Positions 23,864 through 31,788 of a DNA stretch of 36,271 nucleotides are shown piece by piece (the first letter of the stretch is position 1; every line of letters begins with the position of its first letter). Origin of the DNA: Paludibacteraceae bacterium (GTDB taxonomy: Bacteria; Bacteroidota; Bacteroidia; Bacteroidales; Paludibacteraceae); assembly GCA_017555595.1 (NCBI GenBank), contig JAFZGC010000126.1, forward strand, positions 1-36,271, in the 5' to 3' direction. Below the pieces are notes generated by a model. That model searched no databases and had not been told where the DNA came from. It saw only the letters and a program-made list of their open reading frames with translations. The translations under genes were made by a program, and so were the position numbers.

Positions 23864-24770
23864 ACACCGATTGATATTATTATTTGGTTGCATATTTAAC
23901 ACCTTATTGACCTTTGCTACGGTGCCAATTATATCTCCCTGTTTAGGAGATCCAACAGGCATTGCGCCAGCGTATTTCGGGCCGAATGCCTTTCCTGTAC
24001 CCGACATGTTGGACGGGCGGGTGCAGAACTGTCTCCGCGTGGAAATAGCAGGAGATGGTTATTTTGGTTTTCAAGGGGACAAGACGGCGGATGCATTTGC
24101 AAGAGTGTTTATTCCGTTGTTTACAGACCGCGTGAATCTGACCCTTTGGATGCCAGTGACGGAGTGGTATCAGATGACGCCCGAACGTCAGCGTGTATGC
24201 GGCATGCAAGACTCGGTGGCAATTGCGGGACATGGGGCAGGCGATGCGTATTTCTCAACCGACATACAGATACTTCGTGACAAGAAATGGGCACCTGATA
24301 TCGCTCTGCGTGCCGCATGCAAGAGTGCTAGTGGTGGGCAATATGAATTGACTCGACATTATGATTGTCCGGGATACTTCTTTGACTTGTCGTTGGGACA
24401 GTCGTGGTATTTAGGCGAAAGGCAATCAGGCGATAAGGCGAGAGGCGAAGGCGTGGAGTTACGTTTGGCGGGCTCGGCGGGATTCTTGTGCTGGCAAACG
24501 GACAATGGTAGGCAGAATGATGCGGTAATGTATGGTTTGCAGTTGCTCTTGAAGTCGCAGTATGTGTCGTTTCGTACCACATGGAGTGGCTATGTAGGTT
24601 GGGAGGACATGGGTGACCGTCCGATGATTATCAAAGGGCGTTTGGCGGGACATGCCAAGGGCTTTGAGCCCTATGTAGAGTATCAATATGGCATTAAGGA
24701 TTATCCATTCCACATGCTGCGCGTGGGATTGGCATATCATATAGATATTTTGAAGAAGAAAGGCGAATAA
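23856..24770 (+). CDS. outer-membrane beta-barrel-like protein, unknown
   Basis: 304 residues. Signal peptide MYKHRLILLFGCIFNTLLTFA, then strands with alternating aromatic and small residues and a C-terminal pattern typical of barrels (FEPYVEYQYGIKDYPFHMLRVGLAYHIDI). No family is recognised. The segment YLGERQSGDKARGEGVELRL is encoded by ggcgaaaggc/ggcgataaggcgag words (24413-24456) and probably lies in a loop. Start ATG 23856 overlaps the GtrA stop; a TTG one codon earlier is possible. The gene lies between GtrA and another barrel in a glycan operon, so a role in surface glycan display or export is inferred only from position. Confidence 0.72.
   Translation: MYKHRLILLFGCIFNTLLTFATVPIISPCLGDPTGIAPAYFGPNAFPVPDMLDGRVQNCLRVEIAGDGYFGFQGDKTADAFARVFIPLFTDRVNLTLWMPVTEWYQMTPERQRVCGMQDSVAIAGHGAGDAYFSTDIQILRDKKWAPDIALRAACKSASGGQYELTRHYDCPGYFFDLSLGQSWYLGERQSGDKARGEGVELRLAGSAGFLCWQTDNGRQNDAVMYGLQLLLKSQYVSFRTTWSGYVGWEDMGDRPMIIKGRLAGHAKGFEPYVEYQYGIKDYPFHMLRVGLAYHIDILKKKGE
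24413..24456. repeat. GGCGAAAGG-type words inside a barrel gene
   Basis: ggcgaaaggc, ggcgataaggcgagaggc and ggcgaaggcg follow each other in frame. They belong to the same word family as the ABC ATPase copies (15827-15856) and the HAD insert (17358-17447). Confidence 0.65.
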
Positions 24771-24771
24771 T

Positions 24772-25932
24772 ATGAGAAAGTATTTGTGTATTATTAGTTT
24801 GTTGGTATTGGCAAATGGTTTGTTAGCCGAAGGAGATGCGTTGAACTTTTGGAATCGCTATTCCCAACAGCATGACAATCATCTAGATGCTTGGTGGACC
24901 AATCATTTCGCTAAGGACACCATCAAACCCGTAGCGTTTATCTATGATGTGGATTTTTCTGCATATTTTGATAACAGAGAGTATAAGCAACCCTATCAAC
25001 AACCTCAAACCTTTTTGAATTTCCGTCTTTCGCCAGATGTGGGTATGCGCATTTATGATAGGGCAGGAGGCAAACATGAATTGATAGCGGGTGTACGCTA
25101 TACGCAAGCATTGGGAGGTGATTGGCGAAATCTACAGGTTGCCCCAACAGCCTATTATCATTTCCAATACAAGGGCTTTGATGTAGGAATGGGTGCTATT
25201 CCGTATGAGAATCGTTTATCGGCGTTGCCAGACTGGTTGATGTATGACTCGTTGGTGTATATGCATCCGAACATACAAGGTGCCTTAATGTCGTATCAAA
25301 GTGAACATGGATTTGTAGAGTTGATGTGTGACTGGCGAGGCAGTCAAACAACCTATAGACGAGAGATGTTTCGTATCATAGCCAATGGCGAATATCAATA
25401 TAAGTGGTTGCGACTGGGTGGATTAGCGCATTTGAATCACAAAGCAGGTTTTGCTGCTCCAAATTATGAAGCGGTGATGGATGACATCAATTTGAATGCT
25501 TTTGTTGGGATAAATCTTAGTCAATATACACCGCTTGATTCGTTGGCAATACGTACGGGATATATCTTTGGTTGGCAACGTGATAGGAGGGTGGATGAAA
25601 GTATTTTTCCACAAGGAGGATTGGTGGAAGTGTATGCCAATTGGTGGTTCTTGGGTATCAAAAATACATTGTATTTTGGCGATAATCTGCAACCTATGCG
25701 TCCACGTAATGAAGTGTTGTGTTTAGGTGATCCATTCTATCAATCTCGTTTATACAATAGAACGGATATGTTTGTATATTTGTATCGCAGTAGTTTTGTA
25801 AATATGTATTTCTCTTGGAATATGCATTATGATCTTCATCGTTTGCAACATCAACAACAATTAATCGTGCGATTCAATCTTGATGGCATGAGAAACAGGA
25901 ATACTTATTTGCGTGGATTATTTGACAAGTAG
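24772..25932 (+). CDS. outer-membrane beta-barrel-like protein, unknown
   Basis: 386 residues with a signal peptide (MRKYLCIISLLVLANGLLAEG). The mature protein is rich in Tyr/Trp/Arg strands (FLNFRLSPDVGMRIYDR, LIAGVRYTQALGGDW, YHFQYKGFDVGMGAIPYENR) and ends in strands such as FVNMYFSWNMHYDL and QLIVRFNLDGM, consistent with a barrel of 14-18 strands. It does not match a family I can name. It starts 1 nt after the previous stop and is followed after 36 nt by the polymerase/ligase gene. Confidence 0.75.
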   Translation: MRKYLCIISLLVLANGLLAEGDALNFWNRYSQQHDNHLDAWWTNHFAKDTIKPVAFIYDVDFSAYFDNREYKQPYQQPQTFLNFRLSPDVGMRIYDRAGGKHELIAGVRYTQALGGDWRNLQVAPTAYYHFQYKGFDVGMGAIPYENRLSALPDWLMYDSLVYMHPNIQGALMSYQSEHGFVELMCDWRGSQTTYRREMFRIIANGEYQYKWLRLGGLAHLNHKAGFAAPNYEAVMDDINLNAFVGINLSQYTPLDSLAIRTGYIFGWQRDRRVDESIFPQGGLVEVYANWWFLGIKNTLYFGDNLQPMRPRNEVLCLGDPFYQSRLYNRTDMFVYLYRSSFVNMYFSWNMHYDLHRLQHQQQLIVRFNLDGMRNRNTYLRGLFDK

Positions 25933-25968
25933 AAGCCTAAAAATAAATAATGAATAAAAACAAACGAT

Positions 25969-27237
25969 ATGAAGGTCTACTTTTTCAATGTAATTAGAAG
26001 CATAGTCTCATATATACCAGTATTAGGTATATTATTGATACTTATGTCATTCCCTTTCGGATATAATGTGTTCGAAAGAATAGGGCACTACATGTTGGGT
26101 ATAGGTTTTGTTTTAGATTATGTGCTAAATAAAAGGTGGTTAGAGTGGTATTGGTCGCGTAGTAAGTTGATTTATATTGCAATGTTGCTGATATACATTT
26201 TAATACCATTGTGGCAAACTTGGGATTCAACATTGCCAACAGGCTATTTTTATCATTTGATTGAACAATATACAATGTTTTTAGCGATAGGGGTAGTAGG
26301 AGTACTAGGATTTAGTGATAAATTAAGACTAAAGTATATTGGTTTTGCAATGCTGCTTACAAGTTGTGTCATATTTATTATGAACTTATATTTGTATTTA
26401 GCAGAATATGGAGTCGCTAATTTTAATATTGAAAGATTTAATCATATACGGGTAATTCATATTCATTCGCATATGGTAATTAATTTATACATGAATACTG
26501 CTTTAATTATAGGTGCTTATTTGTTCAAAAATAACAGCAATGTGTGGAATCGTACGCTATTGGCGATAGCGATGTTGATAACGGCGGGATATGTGTTACT
26601 CTCCGAGGGGAGAGTTGGGTATGTAACATTATTGTTGATAGTTTTTATTTATACAATTTCTACTGTTTGGCAATATCGTAAATTACGATGGGTAATGGCA
26701 GCATTTTTAATCCTTTCACTCCCTAGTTTATTTGTTAAGCATAGTCGTTTAGGAGTCGATAAGGTATTGCAAGACCCTAGATTTGCAGTCTGGGATTATT
26801 CGATTAGAATGATAGAGAAACATCCTATTCTAGGATATGGATTATCAACATTGAGTGTCGAGTATGTGGATGGGATGTATGAAGATGAAAGAGTGTATAA
26901 TTATTTTGTAAAGCCGATAATGTCGCAACCATCTTTTGCAGCATTAAAGAAAACAATGAAAACTCATCATCCACATAATGCATTCTTGATGATGTATTTG
27001 TCTTTCGGTCTAATTGGTTTTCTGTCATTGCTATTCTTTTGTGCAACTATAGCTATCATGCCTGCATTGCAGTTAAAAATATATGTATGGTTATTTTTAC
27101 TAGCTTTGTTTATTCAAATGCAATTTGAGCCTTTTGGCGCTCATTTTCAACCGCAATTTATAGCAATGATGTTGCTATGTTTCCAAAAAGAATCCTCGCT
27201 TTGCAACGCGAGGATTAATTTTTTATTTTGCCCATAA
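25969..27237 (+). CDS. O-antigen polymerase/ligase family membrane protein
   Basis: 422 residues with about ten to twelve membrane segments. The Wzy_C-type region shows LLSEGRVGYVTLLLIVF (Arg in the conserved SRG/EGR spot), a large periplasmic loop with RFAVWDYSIRMIEKHPILGYGLST, and HHPHNAFLMMYLSFGLIGF with the conserved HNAFL. Such proteins either polymerise repeat units or ligate glycans to lipid A core; the sequence does not decide. It is strongly AT-rich. The last codons (ESSLCNARINFLFCP) run through a terminator hairpin and overlap the convergent gene by 23 nt, so the true ancestral stop may have been earlier. Confidence 0.87.
   Translation: MKVYFFNVIRSIVSYIPVLGILLILMSFPFGYNVFERIGHYMLGIGFVLDYVLNKRWLEWYWSRSKLIYIAMLLIYILIPLWQTWDSTLPTGYFYHLIEQYTMFLAIGVVGVLGFSDKLRLKYIGFAMLLTSCVIFIMNLYLYLAEYGVANFNIERFNHIRVIHIHSHMVINLYMNTALIIGAYLFKNNSNVWNRTLLAIAMLITAGYVLLSEGRVGYVTLLLIVFIYTISTVWQYRKLRWVMAAFLILSLPSLFVKHSRLGVDKVLQDPRFAVWDYSIRMIEKHPILGYGLSTLSVEYVDGMYEDERVYNYFVKPIMSQPSFAALKKTMKTHHPHNAFLMMYLSFGLIGFLSLLFFCATIAIMPALQLKIYVWLFLLALFIQMQFEPFGAHFQPQFIAMMLLCFQKESSLCNARINFLFCP
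27191..27229. terminator. bidirectional terminator between converging glycan operons
   Basis: 9-bp stem aatcctcgc (27191-27199) and gcgaggatt (27208-27216) with an 8-nt loop. T-rich sequence follows on the plus strand (aattttttatttt), and TTCTTTTT follows on the minus strand. It lies inside the 3' coding end of the polymerase gene and contains part of the stop codon (27215-27217) of the minus-strand gene. Confidence 0.85.
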
Positions 27238-28075
27238 TCCCTTTTCGGAAATCATGCCAACCTCTTAAGCACATCTTTATCGATTCGCATTTGTGTGATT
27301 GGTCGTAGATAAGTATTCGTTTGATAATTTTGCCTAATCGTTTATTATTAAAATTTTTATACGTAGGATAAAGTAGGTTTAATGCAAGAATATTACGTAC
27401 CATATAATAATACCTAAAAGGAAGGTGGTATATATATTCTTTTTCAATAATACCAAATAATTTAATTTTATGTAATTCTCCTAACTGATGTATTAGGTAA
27501 GCGTTGTTGATTGTCACTACGCGCATACCTAGTTGGTGAATATGCATGCAATATTCATCATCTACTTCATCAATAAAAAACTCATCACGAAATCCATTTG
27601 CTTTTTTAAAACCAGAGGTTGATAGCAGACTGCCAGATGTCATTACTGCAACTTTTTCTGTGTATGGTTCCAAGTGTTTTTTAAGATTACCTTTGTAACA
27701 TTGCTGTGGTGAGAATACACCGACCTCTCTCAGGTTACGATATTGATTTGCCAAGTCGAAATACAATAGCAATTGCTCTTTATTCCAGCAGCTATCTTGA
27801 TCCATTGTAAGAATCCATTTTGCATTCAAACCAATTGCCTCTTCACACCCTTTATTAAGAGCTGTAGCTATACCCAAATTACTCTTTAATGGGATATATT
27901 CATATAACTCTTTATCTACTTCAACCAGTAAATGCAAATTTGACGCTGTAGAGTTATCTACAACTACTACCCTACGAACTTCATGAATGTAGGATAGAAT
28001 ATTTTGTGCTTGCTTTGCTGTGGGGTTATACCACACTACTACAGCTACAATATCTGTTTTAGGATTTATTTGCAT
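27215..28075 (-). CDS. GT2 glycosyltransferase, rhamnosyltransferase-like
   Basis: 286-residue cytoplasmic family 2 glycosyltransferase. The nucleotide-sugar fold starts DIVAVVVWYNP, with VVVVDNST (D40) and the metal-binding TMDQDS (D92, D94). NLGIATALNKGCEEA is typical of the RfbF/RgpB-type rhamnosyltransferase branch, although the actual sugar is not predictable. It is the last gene of the minus operon and overlaps the upstream gene by 10 nt. AT-rich. Confidence 0.88.
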   Translation of the reverse strand: MQINPKTDIVAVVVWYNPTAKQAQNILSYIHEVRRVVVVDNSTASNLHLLVEVDKELYEYIPLKSNLGIATALNKGCEEAIGLNAKWILTMDQDSCWNKEQLLLYFDLANQYRNLREVGVFSPQQCYKGNLKKHLEPYTEKVAVMTSGSLLSTSGFKKANGFRDEFFIDEVDDEYCMHIHQLGMRVVTINNAYLIHQLGELHKIKLFGIIEKEYIYHLPFRYYYMVRNILALNLLYPTYKNFNNKRLGKIIKRILIYDQSHKCESIKMCLRGWHDFRKGIMGKIKN

Positions 28076-28890
28076 ATTCCGTAGGGTGTATATGTGATAT
28101 TATTATCTGTATTTTCTTGTAACAAGTGTTTATTGGGTTCGTAATTAGTATCAAAATGTTTGTGATAGCAGTGAAATTGAACAATTTGACATTTGCGAGA
28201 TACGGATGGTATCCCATTGCGTGCTAAGCGAAACTCCAAATCAATATCTTCTCCATAACCAGGGTATTGGAACCTTTCGTCAAAACCATTGACGGAGAGT
28301 AAATCTGATTTATGCAATGAGAAATTACAGCCTAAAATAAAACGCTTACGTTCTTTTATGAAAATGTTTCGTAAACATTTTGGTAAACGTATCATGCGTT
28401 CAAGCAAAGTTTTTCTGCCATGGAATAGAGTTTCAATGAATAACTGAAAAAACAATCCAAATTTGAAGGATGCCTGTGATAGCTTTTTTGCTAACAACTT
28501 GTCGGTAGCTTTAGGAGTCAACATTACACGTCTTCCCGTAACGACTTCTCCTCGCTTTCTTGCATTATAGTGATCTTCTAAAAAATGTGGCTCTAATATA
28601 CAATCGCCATCTATAAAGACAATATACTCCGTTTCGGTAGAGCAAACTGCTTTGTTCAGTATCTCATTCTTTCTCCATCCTGCGTCTTCATGCCATATAT
28701 GTCTAATAGGAAAAGAGTAATCTTTTTGTAGTTGTCTAATTCTCTCAACGACACTCTCTTTGCTCCCATCATCTGCAATTACGACTTCAAAGTTGCGAAA
28801 GGTTTGCAAAGCAACAGATTCCAATACTTTTTCGAGTATTTGAATTTTATTGTAAAATGATATGATAAGACTTAATTGTGGAGTATTCAT
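28066..28890 (-). CDS. GT2 glycosyltransferase with GT7-like C-terminal segment
   Basis: 274 residues. GT-A fold start LSLIISFYNKIQILEKVL, ADDGS with D40-D41, metal site FIDGDC (D94, D96), and a C-terminal NGFDERFQYPGYGEDIDLEFRL segment like that of galactosyltransferase C-terminal domains. It is clearly paralogous to the next upstream gene (shared NGFDE, GED.D.E.RL, YHKH/YHKE). Overlaps of 4 and 10 nt link it to both neighbours. Confidence 0.9.
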   Translation of the reverse strand: MNTPQLSLIISFYNKIQILEKVLESVALQTFRNFEVVIADDGSKESVVERIRQLQKDYSFPIRHIWHEDAGWRKNEILNKAVCSTETEYIVFIDGDCILEPHFLEDHYNARKRGEVVTGRRVMLTPKATDKLLAKKLSQASFKFGLFFQLFIETLFHGRKTLLERMIRLPKCLRNIFIKERKRFILGCNFSLHKSDLLSVNGFDERFQYPGYGEDIDLEFRLARNGIPSVSRKCQIVQFHCYHKHFDTNYEPNKHLLQENTDNNITYTPYGICK

Positions 28891-29663
28891 AATTTATTTA
28901 TTCCGTTTTTACAAACTATTTCGTTGTTTGTTTGTTGGGTAATACAATATTTCATATTCTCGTGTTGTTCGATCCAATTCTCCTTGTGATAAAGATGGTA
29001 TTGAATTGCAAGATTTCGCAGAGATACTATTTTATATCCTTTAGCCAAGAGCCTCCATTCAATATCATAATCTTCTCCTACTGCTGGACGAATATATTCT
29101 TCGTCAAATCCATTTATTGATAAAAGAGCCTTTTTTGACATGGACATATTGCTGCCTACTAAATGTTTGACTGGGCGTCTTAACCAATGTGATAGTGGGA
29201 TAAAGAATGCTTCTTCGACATATCTGCATCCTTTCCTATTGAATAAATATGGAAATAATCTTAATGATTTTTCTCCCTGAATGAGCAGTTGAGACAATTC
29301 TTGATTTAGTTTAATTCGTTTGCCCGCCAGCAACACATTCTCTTGTTTGTATCTTACATGCATCTCTATGAAGCGAGGATGTAATACGCAATCGCCATCA
29401 ATAAAAATCAGCCAATCTGTTTTAGCCGCAATAATAGCACGATTAAGCGCCTTATTTTTTTGCCACCCCATGTCGGGCTGTGTAAGGTGTTGGGTCGTCC
29501 AAGGAAATGGATATTGTTCTATGAATTTGCGAACATCAATATCCTCTCCATCTTCAGAAATAATTAACTCAAAATCTTGCTCCGTTTGCTGGTGCAAACT
29601 ACGCAGTATAGTCTGAAGAGCAGTAATGTTTTTGTAGATAGAAACGATAAGTGTTGCTTTCAT
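28887..29663 (-). CDS. GT2 glycosyltransferase, paralogue of the adjacent gene
   Basis: 258 residues. TLIVSIYKNITALQTIL start, SEDGE (residues 36-40), FIDGDC metal site (D89, D91), DMGWQKNKALNRAI, and C-terminal NGFDEEYIRPAVGEDYDIEWRL. ATG 29663 is chosen over a longer frame from 29723, because it matches the family start and gives a 4-nt ATGA overlap with the upstream gene. A tandem duplication with the downstream gene is likely; they may add consecutive sugars. Confidence 0.9.
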   Translation of the reverse strand: MKATLIVSIYKNITALQTILRSLHQQTEQDFELIISEDGEDIDVRKFIEQYPFPWTTQHLTQPDMGWQKNKALNRAIIAAKTDWLIFIDGDCVLHPRFIEMHVRYKQENVLLAGKRIKLNQELSQLLIQGEKSLRLFPYLFNRKGCRYVEEAFFIPLSHWLRRPVKHLVGSNMSMSKKALLSINGFDEEYIRPAVGEDYDIEWRLLAKGYKIVSLRNLAIQYHLYHKENWIEQHENMKYCITQQTNNEIVCKNGINKL

Positions 29664-31072
29664 AAATTGGTTATTCCTTGTTTGATATGTTTTCTCCAAC
29701 GATGGGTAATAATATAATGGCATACATAATCCACATCTTCTTGCAAAACTTGTGCAAAGGCAAGCCCCATAGTTGTTAGTGCTTCTTTGTCAATATTGAG
29801 TCGTTCGAATAATTGCAACCCCTTTTTTAGAGACATTTTTTTGTAGAATTTGATGCGGTTGAGGTCGATAATATCGATCTTGCTGCCGTCCTCATTAAAT
29901 AGAATATTTCCACCCGAATAATCTTGGTGATAAACCCCTTGTTTGTATAATTCCGCAGTAAAACGCCCAATGGATTGCAAAATGTTTTCGCGATTAGGGA
30001 ATGATGGGTTGTGAATCAAATCGTTGAAAGTAAATTTACATTCCGATTCTTGGCACACGTACCAGCTTTCGCGCAATACGCCAAAATAACGCACTTCGCG
30101 GTATCCAATAGGTGTGGGAGTTAGTTTCTTCAAGCGTAATGCATATTCGTAACTTCGTTGTGCTTTGGAGGGAGTAAACCATCCATAGATAATACCTCTC
30201 CAAAAAGAAGGGACTGCAAATCGCTTGATGATAAATCCATTGTAATTACGAAGTATATTACGCTTTGCATAAATAACATCGCCCTCTTCCCATTCAGAAA
30301 AAGTACCAACGATCTTTTCGCTCCTAAAGAAGTTGATAAATCGTGACCACGAGCGATGATAATGCAATGGTCCTCCTAGATAACGTTGCATATAATGGGC
30401 ATGGCGGCGATTAAGTTGCTCAACCAACTCTTGTTTGTATCGTTGTGTACGCAAGCGTTTAGAACCGCTATGTACACGATAGAAAATACCGACTAGTGGC
30501 AATCTAACAAATTCTCCCCCATCTGCAAAAATAGATAACCAAAAATCCCAATCCTCACGACCCTTTATATCTTTACAATACCCGCCAACTCGTTCCCAAT
30601 CAACTTTCCTATACATAGACGGGGCGGCAATCATATTTTTTCGCGCCAAGAGCTGGAGTGAGAAGGATGGATAATCAATACGTTTGTTGGTATTTCCAAA
30701 CATTTCCACTTCGCAACCGACTACGAGCACATCTGTGCGTTGCTCTAACAGCGCAACAGCTTTGCCCATATACTCTGGCGAGACCAAATCATCAGCATCA
30801 ATAGGAAGAATATATTTTCCTTTCGCCTGCTTAATGGCATTGTTTCGCGCCTCAGATGCTCCTTGGTTCGGTTGGCTCAACACTCGTATTTGCAGGTTAG
30901 GGTGAGTTTCTGCAAAACGTTGTGCAATAGATAAACTTGCATCAGTACTGCCATCATCCATCACCACAATCTCATAATTAAGATAGGTGGACGATGCAAT
31001 AGAATGGAGTGTCTCTTCTATAAAGCGCTCCATGTTATATAGTGGTACTATGACGGATACAAGTGTTGTCAT
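29660..31072 (-). CDS. fusion: GT2 glycosyltransferase + WaaP/KdkA-like sugar kinase
   Basis: 470 residues in two domains. Residues 1-240 are a GT2 transferase: VSVIVPLYNMERF, MDDGSTD (39-44), PIDADD (91-95) and REDWDFW (172-178) as catalytic base region. Residues 260-465 look like a lipopolysaccharide kinase: K283 in GFIIKRF as ATP lysine, E309 as a possible partner, HQDYSGGNILF (382-392) as catalytic loop, and IIDLNRIKF (401-409) in place of DFG. One protein could thus add a sugar and phosphorylate it or its neighbour in the LPS core. Overlaps of 4 nt at both ends couple it to neighbouring genes. The frame is continuous, with no sign of a joining error. Confidence 0.88.
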   Translation of the reverse strand: MTTLVSVIVPLYNMERFIEETLHSIASSTYLNYEIVVMDDGSTDASLSIAQRFAETHPNLQIRVLSQPNQGASEARNNAIKQAKGKYILPIDADDLVSPEYMGKAVALLEQRTDVLVVGCEVEMFGNTNKRIDYPSFSLQLLARKNMIAAPSMYRKVDWERVGGYCKDIKGREDWDFWLSIFADGGEFVRLPLVGIFYRVHSGSKRLRTQRYKQELVEQLNRRHAHYMQRYLGGPLHYHRSWSRFINFFRSEKIVGTFSEWEEGDVIYAKRNILRNYNGFIIKRFAVPSFWRGIIYGWFTPSKAQRSYEYALRLKKLTPTPIGYREVRYFGVLRESWYVCQESECKFTFNDLIHNPSFPNRENILQSIGRFTAELYKQGVYHQDYSGGNILFNEDGSKIDIIDLNRIKFYKKMSLKKGLQLFERLNIDKEALTTMGLAFAQVLQEDVDYVCHYIITHRWRKHIKQGITNL

Positions 31073-31788
31073 ATACGGTCTTTCTTTTGTGTAATCTTGC
31101 GCCAGTAATAGAGCAAAGGGTTAATGTATTTCAATCGCTTCCAAGGGCGTGAAGCATGTGGAAAATGCAATACGGGATTATCAAGCATTAGTATATTGCG
31201 CAGACCAAGACGCACTGACCAATGCGATATGGTTACATCATACCAGTTCTTGGTAGGATCTAGCAGTTGAAAGTCTGCTTTTTGCAATAATTCATTTGTT
31301 AATAAAGTGCAACAAAACGAGAATCGTTTCTTTGTGCTTATTGGTTTCTTACTGAGGAAACGGTAGCGCAAACGACGCAAGTAATGGTATGGGAAATTAT
31401 ATGCGCCATCCTCATCCACTGTTACTGCTGCCACCATTCCTACTCCTTCTTGCACTTCAGCCAACATGCGATTTAGCGTATCAGTTTGTATGAGCACATC
31501 ACTTTCTATAATTACCAAATGCTTGTCTTCAGACAATGCCTGCTGTTGCGAGCGTTGCAATACCAATCGGTAATTGGGTGAAGGGTGATCAGTTAACTCT
31601 GAGATATGAACAACTTGAATGCCCATTTCCGAGGCAATATCATCCAACCGTTTTGCGTTTTCAGGTAAAGAGTTATCGTCATATACCAATAACCTATGCC
31701 CGCTATCCACGACAGCACGAATCGCTTTTTCTGCGATAGCGATTGAATCCTTCACGGGCATAATGATATGTAGTTTATTGTTTACCAT
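31069..31788 (-). CDS. GT2-like glycosyltransferase
   Basis: 239 residues. LHIIMPVKDSIAIAEKAI start, YDDNS (36-40) for nucleotide binding, and IIESDVLI (94-100) in place of the usual DxD, so the metal motif is ESD. The C-terminal part carries NWYDVTISHWSVRLGL and a basic end (YYWRKITQKKDRI). ATG 31788 is taken because the longer upstream frame lies inside the preceding gene and has no family similarity. Overlaps 7 nt with the Wzi-type gene and 4 nt with the fusion gene. Confidence 0.82.
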   Translation of the reverse strand: MVNNKLHIIMPVKDSIAIAEKAIRAVVDSGHRLLVYDDNSLPENAKRLDDIASEMGIQVVHISELTDHPSPNYRLVLQRSQQQALSEDKHLVIIESDVLIQTDTLNRMLAEVQEGVGMVAAVTVDEDGAYNFPYHYLRRLRYRFLSKKPISTKKRFSFCCTLLTNELLQKADFQLLDPTKNWYDVTISHWSVRLGLRNILMLDNPVLHFPHASRPWKRLKYINPLLYYWRKITQKKDRI

